A stretch of DNA of 37,125 bases from Bacillus pumilus (GCF_002744245.1 NZ_NKHG01000053.1:1-37125); one strand, 5' to 3'; counted from the stretch's first letter, positions 26,123 through 35,234 are shown. Notes: generated by a model from the letters alone, not told the origin. Translations and numbers: made by a program.

Positions 26123-27373
26123 TTGAAGTCAGAGAGAAAAGCAGAAATTATTGCAGTCGGTTCCGAACTTTTGCTAGGGCAAATTACGAATACGAATGCA
26201 CAATTCATCAGCAAACAACTAGCTGAAATTGGTGTGAATGTTTATTACCACACAGCAGTTGGTGACAATCCAGAGCGTTTAAAGCAGGCCATTCAAGTGG
26301 CGCAAGAAAGATCTAATTTTATTATATTCTCAGGCGGTCTCGGACCAACCAAAGATGATTTAACAAAAGAAACCATTGCCAATACGCTCGGCAAAGAGCT
26401 TGTGCTAAATGAAGAAGCGTTTGAATCGATTCAAGACTACTTTCAAAAGACAGGACGTGACATGTCTCCGAACAACCGCAAGCAGGCACTCGTTCTAGAC
26501 GGATCTGATGTGCTGGTGAACCGGTTCGGAATGGCACCAGGTATGTTTATACAAGAAGAAGATACGTTTTATATTCTGCTTCCTGGTCCACCAAGTGAAC
26601 TACACCCGATGTTCGAAAATGAAACGAAGCCGCTGATTTCTGAGAAACTTGGCTTGAAGGAAAAAATCGTGTCTGTCGTGCTGCGTTTCTTCGGGATCGG
26701 TGAATCACAGCTTGAAACAGATCTTGAAGATATCATTGATGCTCAGACCAATCCGACAATTGCACCGCTTGCAGCTGACGGTGAAGTAACGCTAAGGCTA
26801 ACGGCCAAGCACGAGGATGAAAAGGAAACGGAACGTCTGTTAAAAGAAACAGAAGCACAAATTCTAGAGCGGGTAGGCGAATACTTCTACGGATATGGTG
26901 ATACTTCGCTTGTCCGTGAAGCTTCCAAGGCCTTGCACGAACTTGGGAAAACAGTGGCAGCAGCTGAAAGCCTGACTGGCGGAATGTTTTCTGAATGGTT
27001 GACAGATCTCGAAGGAGCATCGTCGATTTTTAACGGAAGTGTGGTTTGTTACACAAATCAAGTCAAGCAGCAGGTGCTAGGCTGCCGGGAGGAAACGTTA
27101 TTTTCTCATGGTGCTGTCAGCAAAGAGTGCGCTTTAGAGCTCGCCGAAGGCGTTCGAAAGCTGACAGGAAGTGATATTGGTATTAGCTTTACTGGTGTGG
27201 CAGGACCTGCTACCCAAGAAGAACAGCCGGTCGGAAAAGTATGTATTGGGCTAGCCACAAAAGATCAAACAGACGTGTTTGAATGGATGTTTACCGGCAG
27301 TCGATCAGGCATACGAAAACGGGCTGTGAAATATGGTTTGCATCACCTCCTCAAATTATTAAAAGAAAGTTAA
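26123..27373 (+). CDS. cinA: competence/damage-inducible protein CinA
   Basis: A 416-residue two-domain protein: an N-terminal MoaB/MoCF-like domain ([29 protein letters not shown]) and a C-terminal PncC-type nicotinamide-nucleotide amidase domain ([19 protein letters not shown]). CinA is linked to NAD-salvage and, in competent species, to recA expression. I choose TTG 26123, because AAGGA is about ten bases upstream and the length equals B. subtilis; GTG 26114 is only three bases from that site. It lies just upstream of recA, as in many Firmicutes, but a terminator and a separate promoter stand between them. Confidence 0.93.
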   Translation: MKSERKAEIIAVGSELLLGQITNTNAQFISKQLAEIGVNVYYHTAVGDNPERLKQAIQVAQERSNFIIFSGGLGPTKDDLTKETIANTLGKELVLNEEAFESIQDYFQKTGRDMSPNNRKQALVLDGSDVLVNRFGMAPGMFIQEEDTFYILLPGPPSELHPMFENETKPLISEKLGLKEKIVSVVLRFFGIGESQLETDLEDIIDAQTNPTIAPLAADGEVTLRLTAKHEDEKETERLLKETEAQILERVGEYFYGYGDTSLVREASKALHELGKTVAAAESLTGGMFSEWLTDLEGASSIFNGSVVCYTNQVKQQVLGCREETLFSHGAVSKECALELAEGVRKLTGSDIGISFTGVAGPATQEEQPVGKVCIGLATKDQTDVFEWMFTGSRSGIRKRAVKYGLHHLLKLLKES

Positions 27374-27403
27374 TTTTGTTTTTTGTTAGGTATACGCCTT
27401 TAG

Positions 27404-27441
27404 AAAAGAGCTTTTTTTCTAATAGAAACAGCTCTTTTTTT
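27404..27441 (+). terminator. terminator after cinA
   Basis: AAAAGAGCT (27404-27412) pairs with AGCTCTTTT (27430-27438), with an inner TTTCT/AGAAA extension, followed by more T. Confidence 0.88.
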
Positions 27442-27449
27442 AAATGATC

Positions 27450-27490
27450 TGCCAAGAAAAAACGAATATGTGTTCGTTTTTTTCTTGGCA
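27450..27490 (+). promoter_or_regulatory. LexA (DinR) box of recA within a long inverted repeat
   Basis: CGAATATGTGTTCG (27463-27476) matches the Bacillus LexA box CGAACN4GTTCG with one change and closely resembles the recA box of B. subtilis. It lies at the centre of a dyad whose arms extend to TGCCAAG at 27450 and CTTGGCA ending at 27490, with only one extra T in the right arm. The right arm contains the recA -35. Confidence 0.9.
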
Positions 27491-27513
27491 AATGACGTAA
27501 AACAAGGTATAGT
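27485..27513 (+). promoter_or_regulatory. sigma-A promoter of recA
   Basis: TTGGCA (27485-27490) and TATAGT (27508-27513) are exactly 17 bases apart. The LexA box lies directly upstream of and next to the -35, so bound LexA would block RNA polymerase. Confidence 0.88.
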
Positions 27514-27549
27514 ATACATAGTGGAATTGATAAAGGAGGAAACAATAGA

Positions 27550-28593
27550 ATGAGTGATCGTCAAGCAGCCTTAGATATGGCTCTTAAACAAATAGAAAAA
27601 CAGTTTGGTAAAGGCTCTATTATGAAACTAGGAGAGCAAACAGATACACGTATTTCAACAGTACCTAGTGGTTCGTTAGCACTTGATACTGCACTTGGAA
27701 TAGGTGGGTATCCCCGCGGCCGTATTATTGAAGTGTATGGTCCAGAGAGTTCTGGTAAAACGACAGTGGCACTTCATGCAATTGCTGAGGTTCAGCAGCA
27801 GGGAGGACAAGCTGCATTTATCGATGCAGAGCATGCGCTAGATCCAGTTTACGCTCAAAAGCTAGGTGTTAACATTGATGAGTTGTTACTTTCTCAGCCA
27901 GATACAGGAGAACAAGCACTTGAAATTGCAGAAGCTCTTGTCCGCAGTGGTGCAGTTGATATTGTTGTCATTGACTCAGTTGCTGCTCTTGTACCAAAAG
28001 CAGAGATTGAAGGAGACATGGGGGATTCACACGTTGGTCTTCAAGCACGTTTGATGTCTCAAGCACTACGTAAACTATCAGGTGCCATCAACAAATCGAA
28101 AACAATTGCTATCTTTATTAACCAAATTCGTGAAAAAGTAGGGGTCATGTTCGGTAACCCTGAAACAACGCCTGGTGGACGTGCACTGAAGTTCTATTCG
28201 TCTGTTCGTTTAGAAGTTCGTCGTGCTGAACAGTTGAAACAAGGCAATGACATTATGGGAAATAAAACGAGAATTAAAGTCGTGAAAAACAAAGTTGCAC
28301 CGCCATTCCGTATTGCGGAAGTAGACATTATGTACGGTGAAGGGATCTCGAAAGAGGGAGAAATCATCGACCTTGGCAGCGAGCTAGACATCGTGCAAAA
28401 AAGTGGTGCTTGGTATTCTTACCAGGAGGAACGTCTTGGACAAGGTCGCGAAAATGCGAAACAGTTCCTAAAGGAAAACAAAGATATCCTTCTCATGATT
28501 CAAGAACAAATCAGGGAGCACTACGGTTTGAATACAAACGGAGTGAAACCGACCGAAGAAGAAGGACAAGAAGAATTGGAGTTTAATGACTAA
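27550..28593 (+). CDS. recA: recombinase RecA
   Basis: The ATP-dependent strand-exchange protein and co-protease for LexA, central to recombination, SOS and competence. The 347-residue product has Walker A GPESSGKT (64-71), the Walker B region [12 protein letters not shown] and loop L2 with [21 protein letters not shown]. It ends in the usual acidic tail [15 protein letters not shown] 27550 follows AAAGGAGG. The gene is monocistronic here: the expected neighbour pbpX of B. subtilis is missing, and a hairpin-bounded element begins right after the stop codon. Confidence 0.98.
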   Translation: MSDRQAALDMALKQIEKQFGKGSIMKLGEQTDTRISTVPSGSLALDTALGIGGYPRGRIIEVYGPESSGKTTVALHAIAEVQQQGGQAAFIDAEHALDPVYAQKLGVNIDELLLSQPDTGEQALEIAEALVRSGAVDIVVIDSVAALVPKAEIEGDMGDSHVGLQARLMSQALRKLSGAINKSKTIAIFINQIREKVGVMFGNPETTPGGRALKFYSSVRLEVRRAEQLKQGNDIMGNKTRIKVVKNKVAPPFRIAEVDIMYGEGISKEGEIIDLGSELDIVQKSGAWYSYQEERLGQGRENAKQFLKENKDILLMIQEQIREHYGLNTNGVKPTEEEGQEELEFND

Positions 28594-28805
28594 AAAGACG
28601 CTGAAAAGCGTCTTTCAGATTGTTGACAAAGGGCTAAAATGAACTTTATTTTAGCCCTTTGTCTTCTTTTCAGCGTGATAGAAAACCTTTGAAGTCTAGG
28701 AAGGACGAGTATCGATGTGACATTCGTGAGCACCGGCACGCAGGACTGACAAAGAATGCGAGGGTTTGTCTACACGCTGTAAGACGCTGAAAAGCGTCTT
28801 TTTTT
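28594..28805 (+). repeat. hairpin-bounded structured intergenic element
   Basis: An identical 20-mer, AAGACGCTGAAAAGCGTCTT, which folds as an 8-bp stem with a GAAA loop, stands at 28595-28614 and 28781-28800. Between them lie a perfect 16-bp hairpin (28625-28640 with 28648-28663) and a domain closed by CAGCGTG (28671-28677) with CACGCTG (28773-28779). Inside that domain AAACC/GGTTT and TTTG/CAAA can pair (28683-28691 with 28750-28767). All frames are broken by stops. Size and architecture recall the ~190-bp intergenic repeats reported for B. subtilis. It could be a dispersed repeat, a small RNA, or both. Confidence 0.65.
28625..28670 (+). terminator. probable recA terminator inside the element
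   Basis: A perfect 16-bp stem with the seven-base loop GAACTTT is followed by TTCTTTTC. The first flanking hairpin (28594-28615) lacks a T-tract on this strand, so this second hairpin is the better + strand terminator. Confidence 0.7.
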
Positions 28806-28881
28806 ACAATTACATGACAGCTAGCGGGTCAAAAGTTCTGTCTTAGCTTGAAATAACAACTTACGCCTCAGTCTGACTAGC

Positions 28882-28910
28882 TTGACAAGTATTTCCGACA
28901 CAATTACAAT
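28882..28910 (+). promoter_or_regulatory. sigma-A promoter of rny
   Basis: TTGACA (28882-28887) and TACAAT (28905-28910) are 17 bases apart. This gives a leader of about 160 bases before rny. Confidence 0.8.
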
Positions 28911-28965
28911 GGGAATGTATCACTTGTTTTTCTTAACATGATTGATAACTAATTTAAACTTGACA

Positions 28966-29000
28966 AGGGCAGTGAGGATCTCATTCCCTGTGAAGGCCCT
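28966..29000 (+). other. hairpin in the rny leader
   Basis: AGGGC (28966-28970) can pair with GCCCT (28996-29000), enclosing TGAG/CTCA (28973-28983). It lies in the long rny leader and might serve mRNA stability or feedback by RNase Y. The remaining leader up to 29060 shows nothing I recognise apart from the ribosome site. Confidence 0.4.
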
Positions 29001-29078
29001 GTATGTTGAGACACAAAACAATGTACATGCCGACACTTTATTTGTAAAACCAAGTTCATAGCAAGAGGAGGTGAAAAT

Positions 29079-30641
29079 ATGTCGCCTACGATGTTTACGA
29101 TCATCTCCATTTTGCTGAGCCTAATCTGTTTAGTTGTTGGCTACTTTGTTCGTAAAACCATTGCAGAAGCAAAAATATCCGGCGCAAGAAACATGGCCGA
29201 ACAAATTGTTGAGGATGCAAAGCGTGATGCGGAAGCATTGAAGAAAGAAGCGCTCTTGGAAGCGAAAGATGAAATTCATTCGTTTCGGGTAGAGGCGGAG
29301 CAAGAAGTTCGTGAAAGACGTAATGAGCTTCAAAGACAAGAAAACCGTTTACTGCAAAAAGAGGAAAATCTTGATCGCAAGGACGAATCTTTAGATAAAC
29401 GGGAGTCCGTGTTGGAGAAGAGAGATCATTCTCTGAATGAACGACAACAACATATTGAAGAGATGGAAAGCAAAGTGGATGATATGATTCGTTTGCAGAA
29501 AGCCGAGTTGGAACGCATTTCTAGCCTAACTCGAGATGAAGCGAAACAAATCATTCTGGATCAAGTTGAAAATGAGCTTTCCCACGACATTGCAGTCATG
29601 ACGAAAGAGTCTGAAAACCGAGCGAAAGAAGAGGCTGATAAAAAGGCGAAAAACATTCTTTCACTTGCGTTACAGCGTTGTGCAGCTGATCATGTCGCTG
29701 AAACAACGGTATCTGTAGTCAATCTTCCAAATGATGAGATGAAAGGTCGTATTATCGGACGTGAAGGACGAAATATCCGTACGTTAGAAACGTTAACAGG
29801 TATTGACCTGATCATTGATGATACACCTGAAGCTGTAATATTATCGGGCTTCGATCCGATTAGACGTGAAACAGCGAGGATAGCTCTCGATAAGCTAGTC
29901 CAGGATGGCCGCATTCACCCTGCACGAATTGAAGAAATGGTGGAAAAATCACGCCGTGAAGTCGATGACTACATCCGAGAGATGGGTGAACAAACGACAT
30001 TTGAAGTCGGAGTTCATGGTCTGCATCCGGATCTCATCAAAATTCTCGGCCGCTTAAAATTCCGTACAAGTTATGGACAAAATGTCCTGAAGCATTCAAT
30101 TGAGGTTGCGCATCTTGCAGGTCTCATGGCTTCAGAGCTTGGAGAAGATGCAAAGCTTGCAAAACGAGCTGGTCTTCTGCATGACATTGGAAAAGCCATT
30201 GATCACGAAGTAGAAGGAAGCCACGTAGAAATTGGCGTTGAGCTTGCGACGAAATATAAAGAGCATCCTGTTGTCATCAACAGTATTGCATCTCACCACG
30301 GTGACCAAGAACCGACATCTATTATCGCTGTTCTTGTTGCGGCAGCTGATGCATTATCTGCAGCTCGCCCTGGTGCAAGAAGTGAGACGCTTGAAAATTA
30401 CATTCGGAGACTTGAGAAATTAGAAGATATCTCTGAATCTTATGAAGGTGTTGAAAAATCGTTTGCGATCCAGGCTGGACGTGAAGTACGTATTATGGTG
30501 AAGCCAGATTCAATTAATGATCTTGAAGCTCACCGTCTAGCAAGGGATATTCGTAAGCGAATTGAGGACGAGCTCGATTACCCTGGCCATATTAAGGTGA
30601 CGGTCATTCGAGAAACTCGCGCAGTAGAGTATGCAAAATAG
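29079..30641 (+). CDS. rny: ribonuclease Y
   Basis: The membrane-anchored endoribonuclease that starts decay of much Bacillus mRNA. The 520 residues equal the B. subtilis length. An N-terminal membrane helix (~5-25) is followed by a long charged coiled coil (~35-190). Then come a KH domain with [15 protein letters not shown] and an HD domain with [12 protein letters not shown] and the metal-binding [11 protein letters not shown] 29079 follows AGAGGAGGTG. It has its own promoter and terminator; ymdB follows, and in B. subtilis the two are neighbours with reported biofilm and RNA-decay phenotypes. Confidence 0.97.
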   Translation: MSPTMFTIISILLSLICLVVGYFVRKTIAEAKISGARNMAEQIVEDAKRDAEALKKEALLEAKDEIHSFRVEAEQEVRERRNELQRQENRLLQKEENLDRKDESLDKRESVLEKRDHSLNERQQHIEEMESKVDDMIRLQKAELERISSLTRDEAKQIILDQVENELSHDIAVMTKESENRAKEEADKKAKNILSLALQRCAADHVAETTVSVVNLPNDEMKGRIIGREGRNIRTLETLTGIDLIIDDTPEAVILSGFDPIRRETARIALDKLVQDGRIHPARIEEMVEKSRREVDDYIREMGEQTTFEVGVHGLHPDLIKILGRLKFRTSYGQNVLKHSIEVAHLAGLMASELGEDAKLAKRAGLLHDIGKAIDHEVEGSHVEIGVELATKYKEHPVVINSIASHHGDQEPTSIIAVLVAAADALSAARPGARSETLENYIRRLEKLEDISESYEGVEKSFAIQAGREVRIMVKPDSINDLEAHRLARDIRKRIEDELDYPGHIKVTVIRETRAVEYAK

Positions 30642-30672
30642 AGCGGTGCGCTTAGCGCCGCTTTATTTTTTT
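30642..30672 (+). terminator. terminator after rny
   Basis: AGCGG (30642-30646) pairs with CCGCT (30658-30662), with further GC-rich internal pairing possible, then TTTATTTTTTT. Confidence 0.75.
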
Positions 30673-30730
30673 ATGTAAATATGCAAAACTGATAGGAAGA
30701 TCAATTTATAAGAGAAAGGGTTTAAAACGA

Positions 30731-31525
30731 ATGAAAATATTATTTGTTGGAGATATTGTCGGTTCACCTGGCAGAGATACGCTAAAAGAATATTTGCCAA
30801 AGCTTAAGAAAAAATATCAGCCACACTTTACAATTGTAAACGGAGAAAATGCTGCTCATGGGAAAGGGCTCACTGAGAAAATCTATCACGAGTTGTTGCA
30901 AGCAGGAGCTGACGTGCTCACGATGGGGAACCATACATGGGATAAAAGAGACATTTTCGACTTCATTGATGACGCAGCCAATATTGTTCGTCCAGCCAAC
31001 TTCCCGCAAGGTACTCCAGGAAAAGGACTCACCTTTATAAAAAAGCAAGGAAAAGAATTGGCTGTCATCAACTTACAGGGACGCACATTTTTACCGCCAA
31101 TTGACTGCCCATTTCAAAAAGTCGATGAACTAATTGCAGAAGCATCAAAACGTACACCTTTCATTTTTATTGATTTTCATGGTGAAGCTACAAGTGAAAA
31201 GCAAGCAATGGGCTGGTATACGGATGGTCGTGCGTCATGTGTCGTTGGAACGCATACACATGTTCAAACAGCAGATAACCGCGTGCTGCCAAAAGGAACT
31301 GCGTATATTTCAGATGTTGGGATGACCGGTCCTTATGATGGTATTTTAGGTGTTGACCGAGAAACCATCATTAAACGATTCAAAACGAGCCTACCTGTAC
31401 GGTTTGAAGTTGCGGAAGGACGCACTACATTAAGTGCAGTGATCGTAGAAATTGACGAACAGTCCAAAAAAGCTGTCAAAATTGATCGAATTTTGATAAA
31501 TGATGACCATATTTTCTTTGAATAA
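30731..31525 (+). CDS. ymdB: metallophosphodiesterase YmdB
   Basis: A 264-residue calcineurin-like phosphodiesterase with reported activity on 2',3'-cyclic nucleotides. In B. subtilis it is needed for the switch between motility and biofilm and for intercellular nanotubes. Metal ligands are visible: D8 in FVGDIVGSPGRD, E39-N40 in VNGENAAHG, N67-H68 in MGNHTWD, and later DFHGEATSEK and GTHTHVQTAD. AGAAAGGG lies upstream of ATG 30731. The rny terminator and a spoVS promoter bound it, so some expression must come through read-through or a weak promoter I cannot place. Confidence 0.95.
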   Translation: MKILFVGDIVGSPGRDTLKEYLPKLKKKYQPHFTIVNGENAAHGKGLTEKIYHELLQAGADVLTMGNHTWDKRDIFDFIDDAANIVRPANFPQGTPGKGLTFIKKQGKELAVINLQGRTFLPPIDCPFQKVDELIAEASKRTPFIFIDFHGEATSEKQAMGWYTDGRASCVVGTHTHVQTADNRVLPKGTAYISDVGMTGPYDGILGVDRETIIKRFKTSLPVRFEVAEGRTTLSAVIVEIDEQSKKAVKIDRILINDDHIFFE

Positions 31526-31564
31526 ATGTTCACATATTTATTTCAGAAAAATATTAATCAGAAA

Positions 31565-31594
31565 GAAGGAATATGCGCCCTCTATAGTGAATAT
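31565..31594 (+). promoter_or_regulatory. sigma-H promoter of spoVS
   Basis: GAAGGAATA (31565-31573) matches the sigma-H -35 RnAGGAWWW. AGTGAATAT (31586-31594) matches the -10 RnnGAATww. The spacer is 12 bases. spoVS is known to depend on sigma-H in B. subtilis. Confidence 0.85.
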
Positions 31595-31615
31595 AGTAAA
31601 AATGGTAGGTAGCCT

Positions 31616-31661
31616 GCTATTTTTGAAAAACATTTCGGGGATGGATTTTCAAAAAAATAGC
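31616..31661 (+). other. hairpin in the spoVS leader
   Basis: GCTATTTTTGAAAA (31616-31629) pairs with TTTTCAAAAAAATAGC (31646-31661), apart from two extra A, around a 16-base loop containing CGGGGATGG. It lies in the ~130-base spoVS leader, about 65 bases ahead of the ribosome site AAGGGGG. Confidence 0.55.
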
Positions 31662-31727
31662 AACATCTAACAAAGATTGTTCTAATGAACACTCACTTAT
31701 CCATTGTAAATTTAAGGGGGAGCAAAA

Positions 31728-31988
31728 ATGGAAATTTTAAAAGTTTCAGCAAAGTCAAATCCGAATTCAGTAGCAGGAGCATTAGCCGGCGTATTACGTG
31801 AACGCGGTGCAGCGGAAATACAGGCAATAGGTGCTGGAGCGCTGAATCAGGCGGTCAAGGCTGTCGCTATTGCTAGAGGGTTTGTTGCACCTAGCGGAGT
31901 GGATTTGATATGCATTCCAGCCTTTACTGACATTCTTATCGATGGAGAAGAAAGAACAGCAATCAAACTGATTGTTGAGCCGCGATAA
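31728..31988 (+). CDS. spoVS: stage V sporulation protein S
   Basis: An 86-residue Alba-like protein, among the most conserved small sporulation proteins, affecting septation and coat assembly; it probably binds nucleic acid. The sequence MEILKVSAKSNPNSVAGALA and the later GADLICIP-like segment (GVDLICIPAFTDI) are family-typical and the length is exact. AAGGGGG precedes ATG 31728. It has its own sigma-H promoter and terminator. In B. subtilis tdh follows; here a 1013-residue RND pump gene is interposed. Confidence 0.96.
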   Translation: MEILKVSAKSNPNSVAGALAGVLRERGAAEIQAIGAGALNQAVKAVAIARGFVAPSGVDLICIPAFTDILIDGEERTAIKLIVEPR

Positions 31989-32006
31989 TTCTAATTTTAT
32001 TATTTT

Positions 32007-32042
32007 CAACCTGCTTACATCATGTAAGCAGGTTGTTTTTGT
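32007..32042 (+). terminator. terminator after spoVS
   Basis: CAACCTGCTTAC (32007-32018) pairs perfectly with GTAAGCAGGTTG (32024-32035) and is followed by TTTTT. Confidence 0.93.
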
Positions 32043-32111
32043 TTACCGCTATACATTTCTCATATAACATATTTCTTTCACAAATGAGATAAAAAAACTA
32101 CATATTAGAGC

Positions 32112-32139
32112 TTGCATTTTTTCACTATGATGATAAATT
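32112..32139 (+). promoter_or_regulatory. candidate promoter of the RND pump gene
   Basis: TTGCAT (32112-32117) and TAAATT (32134-32139) are 16 bases apart. This is a moderate match in an AT-rich gap, and no operator is obvious. Confidence 0.35.
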
Positions 32140-32192
32140 AAGATTAAGTTGAAAATACTTCATCAAAAATAAATATTTAAGTAGGTGAAATA

Positions 32193-35100
32193 ATGTTTGG
32201 AGCTTTTTTAAAAAGAGGAAAGCTTGTTTTTATTTTATTTTTTATTGTTCTCATTGTCGGCGGCTATTTATTTACACAGCTTCCTAAACGAGAACTGCCA
32301 GAATTCCAAGCCAATATCGTCACCATTTCCACTGTTTTTCCTGGTGCTGATGCAAAGCAGGTGGAAAGTGATGTCACCAATAAGCTCGAATCGGCCATTT
32401 CTGATATCAATGGTGTAGAGAAAACGAGCTCTGTTTCTGCCATTGGTTTTTCAAATATTGTCCTTGAAATTGATGATCAAGCCGATTTTCAAAAGGTAGC
32501 AAGTCAAATTAAGAATGAAACCACAAACGCCGCATCTTCCTTTCCTGACGGCGTGATGGCACCAGATGTAAAAGATGAGTTTGGTAACGTTCCGGTTGGT
32601 TCTTACATGATTGTGTCGAGTAAGCCATCTGACTTAGCGAAAAGTCAGGAATCGCTGCATGTGTTAAAAGAAAAAGTAGAGGACATCAAAGGTGTTGACG
32701 GTGTCGTCATCAAGGGCTTCAATGACAAACAAGCGATATTGAACTTAGATTCAAGTAAGCTGGAGAATGAAGGGTTAAATGTGACCGATGTCACGAACGC
32801 CATCAATCAGGAATTTGACACATCTCCACTTGGAGACATACAAGCAGATGGAGAGAAGGTCAAACTGTCCATTGATGCCTATGACCGCTTAGATCAAATT
32901 AAACAGATTGAGCTTTTCTCAAAAACGAATCGAGAGTCTGTGGCAATTAGTCAACTGGGAAGCTTAAAAGAAATAGAAAAAGAGAAAAGTGATATTGTTT
33001 CATATAACGGAAAGCCAGCCTACTCGTTTACTGTCAATATTAAACCAGGGCTTGATATTCCTAAAATGTATGACAAAGTAAGTGATGTCATTGAAAAAGA
33101 GAAGCAGCTGCCAAATGGTGTGGAGTGGGTAAACTATTATTCACAAAAAAGCGATGTTGATGCTATTTTTAACGATTTAATCAAAGAAGCCATCGTGGCA
33201 GTCATTGCTGTGATCATCGTCACCACACTTGGTCTAACCATTGGCGGCGCGTTTATCGTTTCACTAGCGATCCCATTATCGATCACCATTGGGACCATCC
33301 CGCTGCCCTTTTTACAAGTTGACCTTAATCAAATTTCGATCATTGGCTTTATTATTGCATTAGGAATACTTGTGGATGATGCCATTGTGGTCAACGATAA
33401 TATTTTAAGGCAGATGAAAAAATACGAAAGTCCGCTTCAAGGAACGGTGGCAGGGGTAAAAGAGGTCGCAGGGTCCATTTTGACATCAACACTTGCAGTT
33501 GTATTTGCCTTCTTGCCACTTGTTTTCTTATCTGGTGCGAACGGTTCATTTATTCGAGCATTACCGTCTGTTCTAGTAACAACTGTACTTGCGTCTATGG
33601 TCATTTCACTGACACTTGTCCCAGTCTATCAATATACAGTAAACCGAAAAAGAATGAGCAAGAAGATTCAAAAGGAGCCGGGATTTTTAGGCAAACCATT
33701 AAAAAGATTAGCAGATTTTTATGCAGATCGTGTGCTGACAAAAATCGTGAGGCGTCCGCTTCTGATTGGATTAACCGGTTTGCTCGTTGCAACACTTGCC
33801 TTTTTACTCATCTTCGTCACACCATTTGAATTTTTCCCTGCGGCGAATAAGAAAGAGGTTGTCGTCACTGCCACCCTTCCAAGTGAAACAACATTAGACA
33901 AAACAAATGAAACACTAGAAAAAATAGAACAAGAGATCAAACAGCAAAAAGGAATTGAAGAGACGGCTATTTTTGCAGGCGGTGGTGTGCCGAACTTGTT
34001 TAATGAAAGCATCTCAAACGCAAGTGACCATACGGGGCAGGTTGTGGTCAGAGTGGACAATGATCAGATGACAAGTAAAGCATTGATTGACCTTATGACA
34101 GAGCCTTTGCGAGAGAAATTTAAAGATGCTGATATCTTTATGAAAACCATTGTTCAAGGGCCGCCAACTGGAGCCCCTGTGACCGTTACCGTTGCGGGAG
34201 AACAATTTTTAAAGCTAGTTGATGTCAAAGAAAAGCTGACAAAAGAAATGCAAGAAAACGGAGCGAGTCTGATCACGGACGATGTCAACCAGCCAGTAAA
34301 AACCATCTCATACGAATTAAATCGTGATCGGATGGCAGAGGATGGGCTCAGTGCTCAGTTTGTAAGCAGACAGCTTGGTCTTGTAACAGAAGGAATTCCA
34401 TTAGGTACCTTTAAACAAGGAACAGATGACATCGACCTAGTGGTCAAGCAAGACATGAAACATCTAAATGGATTAAAGTTAAAAGAAATCAAAGTGCCTG
34501 TGAATACAAATGAGGGCGGTAAGCCTTCACTAGAGCCACTTAGCCGATATGTGAAAGAAAAAGAAACAGAGCAGTACGAGAGTATTCCACATGAAAATGG
34601 TATTCCGACCATCACGTTAAAGGCGTACCCTGGTTCGTCAGATACGTTTAAAGACGATATGAAAGAGGTCGTAAGTCAAGTCGGAAAAAGTGATGCTGCA
34701 AAGGATCTGACCATTTCTCAAGGGGGAGAAAATGAAGACCAGACACAATTCTTCATTGAAATTAGTCTCTTATTTGGAGTTGTCTTGCTTCTTATATATG
34801 TGACCATCGCTTTCCAATTTAATTCACTGATGCTGCCGCTTTTAGTACTAGGAACCGTTTACTTGGCGATCTCTGGTGCCGTTATCGGACTGTTTGTCAC
34901 GCAAACTCCGTTCAGCTTTATGGCGACAATGGGTATTGTATCATTAGCAGGCATCGTGGTCCGAAATGCGGTAGTCTTGTTCGAATTTATTGAACAGCGG
35001 CGCAAGCTAGGACTCGATCAACGTACAGCCGTGATTGAAGCGGGAAGAGCAAGAATTAGACCGATCTTGTTAACGGCATTCACAGCACTAGTTGCCCTTA

Positions 35101-35234
35101 TGCCTGTTGCATTAAGTAATGATCCGCTCTTTAAGCCGCTGGCTATCTGTATTGTATCAGGTGTCTTTTTCTCAACGATTCTCACACTGCTGATTGTGCC
35201 GGCCCTATATGTTGCCGTTTCAAAAAAATGCTGA
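32193..35234 (+). CDS. AcrB/HAE1-type RND efflux pump
   Basis: A 1013-residue RND pump of the AcrB/SwrC kind with twelve expected membrane helices and two large extracytoplasmic domains. The N-terminus has FTQLPKRELPEFQANIVTIS, typical of the family. The proton-relay aspartates are D395-D396 in GILVDDAIVV. At the position of AcrB K940 this protein has arginine (R924 in VVRNAVVLFEF). No membrane-fusion protein, outer channel or regulator lies nearby, which fits a stand-alone Gram-positive pump like SwrC, for surfactin-type lipopeptides or other amphiphiles. Substrate is inference. ATG 32193 follows TAGGTG. It has its own terminator and looks like a lineage-specific insertion between spoVS and tdh. 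Confidence 0.9.
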   Translation: MFGAFLKRGKLVFILFFIVLIVGGYLFTQLPKRELPEFQANIVTISTVFPGADAKQVESDVTNKLESAISDINGVEKTSSVSAIGFSNIVLEIDDQADFQKVASQIKNETTNAASSFPDGVMAPDVKDEFGNVPVGSYMIVSSKPSDLAKSQESLHVLKEKVEDIKGVDGVVIKGFNDKQAILNLDSSKLENEGLNVTDVTNAINQEFDTSPLGDIQADGEKVKLSIDAYDRLDQIKQIELFSKTNRESVAISQLGSLKEIEKEKSDIVSYNGKPAYSFTVNIKPGLDIPKMYDKVSDVIEKEKQLPNGVEWVNYYSQKSDVDAIFNDLIKEAIVAVIAVIIVTTLGLTIGGAFIVSLAIPLSITIGTIPLPFLQVDLNQISIIGFIIALGILVDDAIVVNDNILRQMKKYESPLQGTVAGVKEVAGSILTSTLAVVFAFLPLVFLSGANGSFIRALPSVLVTTVLASMVISLTLVPVYQYTVNRKRMSKKIQKEPGFLGKPLKRLADFYADRVLTKIVRRPLLIGLTGLLVATLAFLLIFVTPFEFFPAANKKEVVVTATLPSETTLDKTNETLEKIEQEIKQQKGIEETAIFAGGGVPNLFNESISNASDHTGQVVVRVDNDQMTSKALIDLMTEPLREKFKDADIFMKTIVQGPPTGAPVTVTVAGEQFLKLVDVKEKLTKEMQENGASLITDDVNQPVKTISYELNRDRMAEDGLSAQFVSRQLGLVTEGIPLGTFKQGTDDIDLVVKQDMKHLNGLKLKEIKVPVNTNEGGKPSLEPLSRYVKEKETEQYESIPHENGIPTITLKAYPGSSDTFKDDMKEVVSQVGKSDAAKDLTISQGGENEDQTQFFIEISLLFGVVLLLIYVTIAFQFNSLMLPLLVLGTVYLAISGAVIGLFVTQTPFSFMATMGIVSLAGIVVRNAVVLFEFIEQRRKLGLDQRTAVIEAGRARIRPILLTAFTALVALMPVALSNDPLFKPLAICIVSGVFFSTILTLLIVPALYVAVSKKC

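Noticed and set aside
28639..28692. An 18-codon frame (MNFILALCLLFSVIENL) with AAAGGG upstream, hydrophobic and leader-like.
   Set aside because: It lies almost wholly in the right arm of the 16-bp hairpin and the following closing helix. The composition follows from the RNA structure, and no independent support exists.
28960..28988. A second TTGACA at 28960 upstream of rny.
   Set aside because: No acceptable -10 occurs 16-18 bases downstream. The promoter at 28882-28910 is far better.
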